6,311 nt of DNA, taken from a candidate division WWE3 bacterium RIFOXYC2_FULL_42_13 (GTDB lineage: Bacteria; Patescibacteriota; WWE3; UBA101185; UBA10185). Made by a program: the position numbers and the translations under genes. Below the pieces are notes generated by a model that had not been told where the DNA came from, did no database searches, and saw only the letters and a list, made by a program, of their open reading frames with translations. Every line of letters starts with the position of its first letter. Position 1 is the stretch's first letter. Positions 6,061-6,311 of the stretch are shown here, one piece after another. The DNA is taken from the NCBI GenBank assembly GCA_001773255.1, contig MEWF01000011.1:7058-13368 (forward strand), written 5' to 3'.

Positions 6061-6311
6061 ATGGTAATCCTGCTCCGCGCGTTAGTGTACTTCTTCATGT
6101 TCTTTGTATTGTGGCTGGGTTCGGGTTTGATAATTTCAGCAGTTGAAAAAGCCTCAAAAGTACTAAAGATCTCAACCTTTGCTCTATCATTTTTTGTGCT
6201 CGGCCTGCTGACCTCGATACCGGAGATCGCGGTAGGTGTGACGTCGGTAGTTGAACGCGACCCCCAGATTTTTGTGGGCAACCTCCTTGGCGGAATAGTG
6301 GTCATTTTTCT
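6061..6311 (+). CDS. CaCA-family cation antiporter (Na+/Ca2+ exchanger-like), N-terminal part
   Basis: The first 83 codons are in view and the rest lies beyond the right edge. The protein begins with a membrane helix (about 3-27), a short basic loop, then the alpha-1 repeat of the Ca2+/cation antiporter superfamily: SFFVLGLLTSIPEIAVG (43-59) with the ion-binding Glu55, followed by a helix break and VGNLLGG (72-78) with Asn74. Family members (for example YrbG and NCX_Mj) exchange Na+ for Ca2+ across the cytoplasmic membrane using two such inverted repeats; only the first can be checked here. The usual GNxxGSN motif reads GNLLGGI, so the serine and second asparagine are missing, pointing to a divergent subfamily whose ion preference is uncertain. 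The ATG at 6061 is chosen because it directly precedes the first helix. Confidence 0.8.
   Translation, partial: MVILLRALVYFFMFFVLWLGSGLIISAVEKASKVLKISTFALSFFVLGLLTSIPEIAVGVTSVVERDPQIFVGNLLGGIVVIF

Overview
The window looks like ordinary chromosome from a compact bacterial genome, most likely a member of the Candidate Phyla Radiation (Patescibacteria); that placement is inference. It rests on tight gene packing, standard-code genes with Lys/Ile-rich proteins, mostly Shine-Dalgarno-less starts, and a secreted protein with a Thr/Pro/Glu tail of a kind I associate with this group. No mobile element, tRNA, rRNA, CRISPR array or integration scar is visible. No stretch longer than about 300 bases lacks a gene; the longest gap is 555-756.

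Layout. (1) 1-554, minus strand: the N-terminal 184 residues of a secreted surface protein (GTG start, signal peptide, two-cysteine domain, Thr/Pro-rich stalk) that runs off the left edge. (2) 555-756: divergent intergenic region with a strong extended -10 promoter for the surface protein, small hairpins in its leader, a 9-bp-arm inverted repeat, and a dnaG promoter set so close to the ATG that the mRNA should be leaderless. (3) 757-3800, plus strand: dnaG (primase) then rpoD (housekeeping sigma), 26 bp apart, the conserved core of the macromolecular synthesis operon without rpsU. (4) 3784-5370, minus strand: a polytopic GT-C/GT39-like membrane glycosyltransferase whose 3' end overlaps that of rpoD by 17 bp. 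(5) 5371-5462: divergent intergenic region; the rightward promoter has a perfect TATAAT just before the next ATG. (6) 5463-6011, plus strand: a DedA/VTT-family membrane protein. (7) 6061-6311, plus strand: the first 83 residues of a CaCA-family (Na+/Ca2+ exchanger-like) protein, cut by the right edge.

How the genes fit together. The dnaG-rpoD pair links replication priming to housekeeping transcription. The RpoD here keeps the -10 and -35 contact residues of E. coli sigma-70, and the promoter-like sequences in the window are TATAAT/TTGACA-like, so sigma and promoters agree. The genes on either side are all envelope-related: secreted protein, lipid-linked-sugar glycosyltransferase, VTT membrane protein, cation antiporter. 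They are transcribed as separate or divergent units rather than as one pathway operon.

I found no clear new multi-gene system. The most interesting signals are the leaderless-type promoter arrangement (two genes with the -10 ending exactly 7 nt before the ATG and no Shine-Dalgarno, against one secreted gene with a textbook AGGAGG), the uncharacterised secreted domain, and family-motif departures in the VTT and CaCA proteins.
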